The notes under the pieces were generated by a model. The model ran no database searches, was not told the origin of the DNA, and saw only the letters and a program-made list of their open reading frames with translations. Source: a virus. From it: a stretch of 41,250 bases of DNA. Where the stretch lies: positions 1 through 41,250 of IMG/VR virus record IMGVR_UViG_3300036823_000053; one strand, 5' to 3'. The translations under genes were made by a program, and so were the position numbers. Each line of letters starts with the position of its first letter. Positions within the stretch are counted from its first letter, which is position 1. This document shows positions 38,606-41,250 of this stretch, piece after piece.

Positions 38606-39028
38606 GTGTTCGGCGAAGGCCTTTTCGCTTTTCTGGGAAGCAATGCGGCGGTTACGGCAATTCTCGGAACCGCTCGCAAGGACAAACAGTCGGGAATTTT
38701 TGCGGTAAAGATGACGGACGAGGCGGACTTGCCGGCCGTGGTAGTAACGCAGATCGCCGGCACCGGAGATAACGACACGCTCGACGGCGCCGAGTCGACC
38801 GTCTCAGCGCGATACCAGTTTTCGTGCTACGGGAAAAATTACGCGGACGCAAAACGCCTGGCGCGCGCGGTCAAAAAGTCGCTGGTCGGATATCGAGGGA
38901 CTTGGCACGAAGGGACGGAGATACAGGTCGCGACGCTGGTACTTGAGACCGACGGCTTCGAGGCCGGGCCGCTGGCCTATCACGTTCCACTCGATCTCGA
39001 ATTTGTATATGCGGACGTCGGAAGCTAA
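38606..39028 (+). CDS. Tail terminator, DUF3168-like (140 aa)
   Basis: The GTG at 38606 comes shortly after the previous stop. The N-terminal LFAFLGSNAAVTAILGTARK with later FSCYGKNYADAKRLARAVKK and a closing YHVPLDLEFVYADVG match the DUF3168 tail terminator family, which stops tube growth and binds the neck. The open frame back to 38471 overlaps the gp10-like gene and is rejected. Confidence 0.87.
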   Translation: MFGEGLFAFLGSNAAVTAILGTARKDKQSGIFAVKMTDEADLPAVVVTQIAGTGDNDTLDGAESTVSARYQFSCYGKNYADAKRLARAVKKSLVGYRGTWHEGTEIQVATLVLETDGFEAGPLAYHVPLDLEFVYADVGS

Positions 39029-39034
39029 ACGATT

Positions 39035-39060
39035 TTTTTGCGGGAGACATCCCGCAAAAA
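39035..39060. other. 11-bp perfect hairpin before the tail tube gene
   Basis: TTTTTGCGGGA and TCCCGCAAAAA pair around GACA. The T run lies upstream and the A run downstream on the plus strand, so it is not a standard terminator for this operon but would be one for leftward RNA only in a weak sense. It may modulate tail tube translation. Confidence 0.5.
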
Positions 39061-39099
39061 TGGCCGTCCATCGGCCGAAGTTAACGAGGAGATAAAAGC

Positions 39100-39528
39100 A
39101 TGAGCAACGCAGCAGCAGGAGCGGGAGCAAAACTGAAGTACGGCGATGGCGGCTCTCCAGAAGTGTTTACGGCCGTCGTCGAATTGAAGAAAGTCGGCCG
39201 CAGCGGGACGAAAGCGGATCTCGAGGATGTCACCAACCTCGATAGTCCGGGAGCTTATCGCGAGTATCTTCCGACGCTTCTCGATGGCGGCGAGATCGCC
39301 TTCGAAGGAAACTACATCGCGGCGGATGCCACGCAAACGCAATTGCAAACGAAATTCGACGGTCGCACCAAGTCGAATTGGCAACTGGCACTCCCGAACA
39401 GCATCGGCCATTGGTCTTTCGCCGCGTACGTTACCGCCTTCGATTACGACATCGAATTTGACAAGGCGATGAAAATCTCGGGGAAGATCAAGGTTACGGG
39501 CCAAGCGACGTTTACCGCGGGATCGTAA
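39100..39528 (+). CDS. Major tail tube protein (142 aa)
   Basis: AACGAGGAGATAAAAGC is a strong ribosome binding site. AKLKYGDGGSPEVFTAVVEL followed by LEDVTNLDSPGAYREYLPTL and an end with KAMKISGKIKVTGQATF matches the tail tube family of lambda-like and gene-transfer-agent phages. The protein forms the stacked hexamer rings of the tail. The position directly after the terminator gene agrees. Confidence 0.92.
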   Translation: MSNAAAGAGAKLKYGDGGSPEVFTAVVELKKVGRSGTKADLEDVTNLDSPGAYREYLPTLLDGGEIAFEGNYIAADATQTQLQTKFDGRTKSNWQLALPNSIGHWSFAAYVTAFDYDIEFDKAMKISGKIKVTGQATFTAGS

Positions 39529-39583
39529 AAACACGCACGCTCAGTAGCAGCACAAATTTCTTTCAAAAAGGAAGGATTTTCAA

Positions 39584-39997
39584 ATGACAGACACAGCAAC
39601 GGTTTTCAACACGATCGGCACCAGCACCGCTGCAACCAATCCCGACGCTTCGACGAATGTCGGCGCCGCGGCGACCGCGACGCTCGAAGTTCACGCGGGT
39701 ACCGGCGGCGCCGGCGTTATCGGCGTCAAGTCCGGCATGGTAGCAATCACCGATTCCGGCGCCGCTCTTCTCACTCTGGCCGCTCCCACGGCTGGCGCCA
39801 GGAATGCCGGCGGCGACGATGGTAAGAAGCTCACGATCTTTTCGACGACCGCTCAGGCTCATACGGTCACGACACCGGCGAACAAGATCAACGGCAACAA
39901 GCTAACGGCCACGTTTGCGGCCGTGGCGGACCATGTCGAGCTCGTGGCAGAGGGCGGCGTGTGGTACGCGATAAACAACTCGACGACTCTCTCGTAA
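39584..39997 (+). CDS. Beta-rich virion protein (137 aa)
   Basis: AAAAAGGAAGG precedes the ATG. The second half (GKKLTIFSTTAQAHTVTTPA, then ATFAAVADHVELVAEGGVWY) is a short beta repeat similar to that of the small fibre-associated protein at 13448-13825. It is probably a decoration or fibre accessory. A strong terminator follows at 40051. Confidence 0.72.
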   Translation: MTDTATVFNTIGTSTAATNPDASTNVGAAATATLEVHAGTGGAGVIGVKSGMVAITDSGAALLTLAAPTAGARNAGGDDGKKLTIFSTTAQAHTVTTPANKINGNKLTATFAAVADHVELVAEGGVWYAINNSTTLS

Positions 39998-40050
39998 TTC
40001 CGTTGTAAACCAATCGCGCCAGAATCTCGCGCGATAAAGCCGGTCGTGAG

Positions 40051-40080
40051 AGACTCCGTTCGCACCGAACGGAGTCTTTT
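40051..40080 (+). terminator. Rho-independent terminator
   Basis: AGACTCCGTTCG (40051-40062), loop CAC and CGAACGGAGTCT (40066-40077) form a perfect 12-bp stem followed directly by TTT. This is the clearest intrinsic terminator of the genome. It would limit transcription from the head and tail-tube genes into the fibre genes. Confidence 0.85.
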
Positions 40081-40110
40081 GCTCCGCAAATCTTTTCGGA
40101 GGCACGTCAA

Positions 40111-40728
40111 ATGGAAATGACGCAGTACATCGACTACCGAGCCGATCTCTCCGCGGTCCTCATTCGCAAGGACGGGACGAAGCGCGATCTCGGTATTATC
40201 TCGAAATCTGGCCGGACGTTTAGCAACATGGTCCGCAAGGTCGGACGGCTCTTCAAACGACTCCGGCGAAACATGGGAGAAACCGCGGCGATCGCGCTTC
40301 TCTTGGCATTCGGTCTCGCCGGCCACTTGCCATACGTGCCGGTCGTTTTTGGTCTAGTGACGACGGTCGGCGTTAACTACATGGCGACCGACTTCGCGTC
40401 CGGCGGAGCTTCGCCGCGGATCGCCGGCTTCAACTATCACGACAGCGGGACGGGCACCACGGCCGCGGCAATCGGCGACACCGCCTTACAAACCGCGACC
40501 GGAAACGCTCGCGTCGCCGGCACACAGTCGAATCCAAGCGCGAATATCTATCAAACCGTGGCGACGCTTCCATACACGGCCACGGCGGCGATTACCGAAT
40601 GGGGCCTTTTCAGCGCGTCGACTTCCGCAACGATGTGGGATCACCGCATCTTTTCGGCGATCAACGTTTCCAACGGCGACAGCATTCAATTTACGTACAA
40701 ACTCACAATCGCGGCCGGCGGTAGCTAA
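40111..40728 (+). CDS. Virion protein with membrane-like segment and collar-type beta domain (205 aa)
   Basis: TTCGGAGGCACGTCAA precedes the ATG. Residues 1-55 contain a small strand motif (AVLIRKDGTKRDLGIISKSG) and a basic stretch; 58-90 are hydrophobic (IALLLAFGLAGHL, VPVVFGLVTTVGV). The C-terminal domain (ATAAITEWGLFSASTSATMW to DSIQFTYKLTI) is a beta fold common in phage fibre or collar proteins. The membrane-like segment may insert in the host envelope or fold inside the virion; unclear. Confidence 0.75.
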   Translation: MEMTQYIDYRADLSAVLIRKDGTKRDLGIISKSGRTFSNMVRKVGRLFKRLRRNMGETAAIALLLAFGLAGHLPYVPVVFGLVTTVGVNYMATDFASGGASPRIAGFNYHDSGTGTTAAAIGDTALQTATGNARVAGTQSNPSANIYQTVATLPYTATAAITEWGLFSASTSATMWDHRIFSAINVSNGDSIQFTYKLTIAAGGS

Positions 40729-40748
40729 GAAAAGGGACTCCGTCGTTC

Positions 40749-41250
40749 ATGGGAAACGATATCGATGTACACGGCTCCGGGTCGTGTAGCGGAATCTCCT
40801 CGGGCTCACCTGGGGCGATCAATCCCGTTCAAGCCTTCGCCTATGTGGCGGCGGTTCGCCTAAACAACTCGGCGTCTACCGTGGCGAACGTTCAAGACGG
40901 TTACGGCAATACCTACGCGCCGCTAACCGACTCGGGTGGAAATCCGATCCGCATAAACTCGGCCACGCTCGGAGCGGAGCTCGAATTGTGGTTAGCGTTC
41001 TCCGACGGCGGCGGCGCCGTCTCGACGGTCACGGTCACGTCATCAAACGGCGCCGACACTTTCGACTGTGTTTTGTTGGGACTCAACAATTTAGAGAATC
41101 ACCTCCCACTCGATACATGGTCGAGTGCCGCTCACGCATCATCGGGCAGCTTTAGCGATAGCCTCACGTCGAGCGTCCCTGGCGTCGGTCTCGTTTTCAC
41201 ATTCGTCGGGAACAGCAATTTCATTTCGTCGACTTCCGGCGTGAATCCGG
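40749..41250 (+). CDS. Tail fibre / adhesin, N-terminal part (continues at position 1)
   Basis: The ATG (MGNDIDVHGSGSCSGISSGS) follows AAAAGGGACTCCGTCGTTC, a weak-to-fair ribosome binding site. The frame runs off the window end and re-enters at position 1 because of the 127-base overlap; the whole gene encodes 564 residues. This part forms a beta-rich N-terminal domain (FAYVAAVRLNNSASTVANVQ, LGAELELWLAFSDGGGAV), likely the attachment domain of the fibre. The C-terminal part with DUF2341- and LamG-like modules is described at 1-1320. Confidence 0.85.
   Translation, partial: MGNDIDVHGSGSCSGISSGSPGAINPVQAFAYVAAVRLNNSASTVANVQDGYGNTYAPLTDSGGNPIRINSATLGAELELWLAFSDGGGAVSTVTVTSSNGADTFDCVLLGLNNLENHLPLDTWSSAAHASSGSFSDSLTSSVPGVGLVFTFVGNSNFISSTSGVNP
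41124..41250. repeat. Terminal direct repeat, right copy
   Basis: This is identical to bases 1-127. The length of 127 is a common assembly k-mer size, which supports an assembler overlap from a circular molecule. It carries part of the fibre gene. Confidence 0.93.

Noticed and set aside
39035-39060. Intrinsic terminator for the tail operon
   Set aside because: The T run precedes the stem and an A run follows it on the plus strand, which is the wrong order for termination of rightward RNA.

Overview
This window looks like the complete genome of a temperate, long-tailed (siphovirus-type) phage. The first 127 bases (1-127) reappear exactly at the end (41124-41250), so the sequence is a circle of 41,123 unique bp opened inside a tail-fibre gene. 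A Gram-negative host is inferred from a lipoprotein-type gene, an inner-membrane spanin-like protein and an NlpC/P60 tail-tip peptidase. The sequence is GC-rich and CpG-rich. The tail-tip genes follow the order seen in the alphaproteobacterial gene transfer agent, but the host genus cannot be fixed from the sequence alone.

The rightward structural arm runs from about 29.8 kb, through the circle join, to 15.0 kb. In order it holds an endolysin-like gene, terminase small (P27 type) and large (HK97 type) subunits, portal, S78 prohead protease, HK97-fold capsid protein, head-tail connector, joining protein, gp10-like and DUF3168-like completion proteins and the tail tube protein. Next come fibre or decoration genes (including the one cut by the window ends), the frameshifted G/GT tail chaperones, the tape measure and a gene-transfer-agent-like tip: DUF2460, BR0599, NlpC/P60 and a hub split by an in-frame amber codon. 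More fibre-like proteins and small membrane proteins (holin/spanin-like) close the arm.

The leftward arm (23.0 to 15.1 kb) starts with a ribbon-helix-helix regulator, a small protein and integrase 2. It then crosses a region with a 5' half tRNA-Leu flanked by 19-bp direct repeats (probable attP) and an exported protein. A second, operator-rich promoter then leads into a DNA methyltransferase, a second paralogous integrase and about 17 tightly overlapped small genes, many with Cys pairs typical of zinc ribbons.

The rightward early arm (23.1 to 29.6 kb) holds another ribbon-helix-helix protein, an AlpA-like helix-turn-helix protein and a third ribbon-helix-helix protein. After these comes a G-rich polypurine tract with a perfect DnaA box (probable replication origin), several zinc-ribbon proteins, a HerA-like ATPase with two winged-helix modules, a PD-(D/E)XK-like nuclease, small membrane proteins and an HNH nuclease. 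I recognise no DNA polymerase, primase or single-strand binding protein.

The most unusual points are two paralogous integrases, one heading an early operon; tandem 9-bp-period GGAGTCA repeats in front of three separate units; an attP carrying a 5' rather than a 3' tRNA half; a HerA-like ATPase plus nuclease as the only visible DNA-processing pair; and the amber-split tail hub with inserted carbohydrate-binding-like modules.
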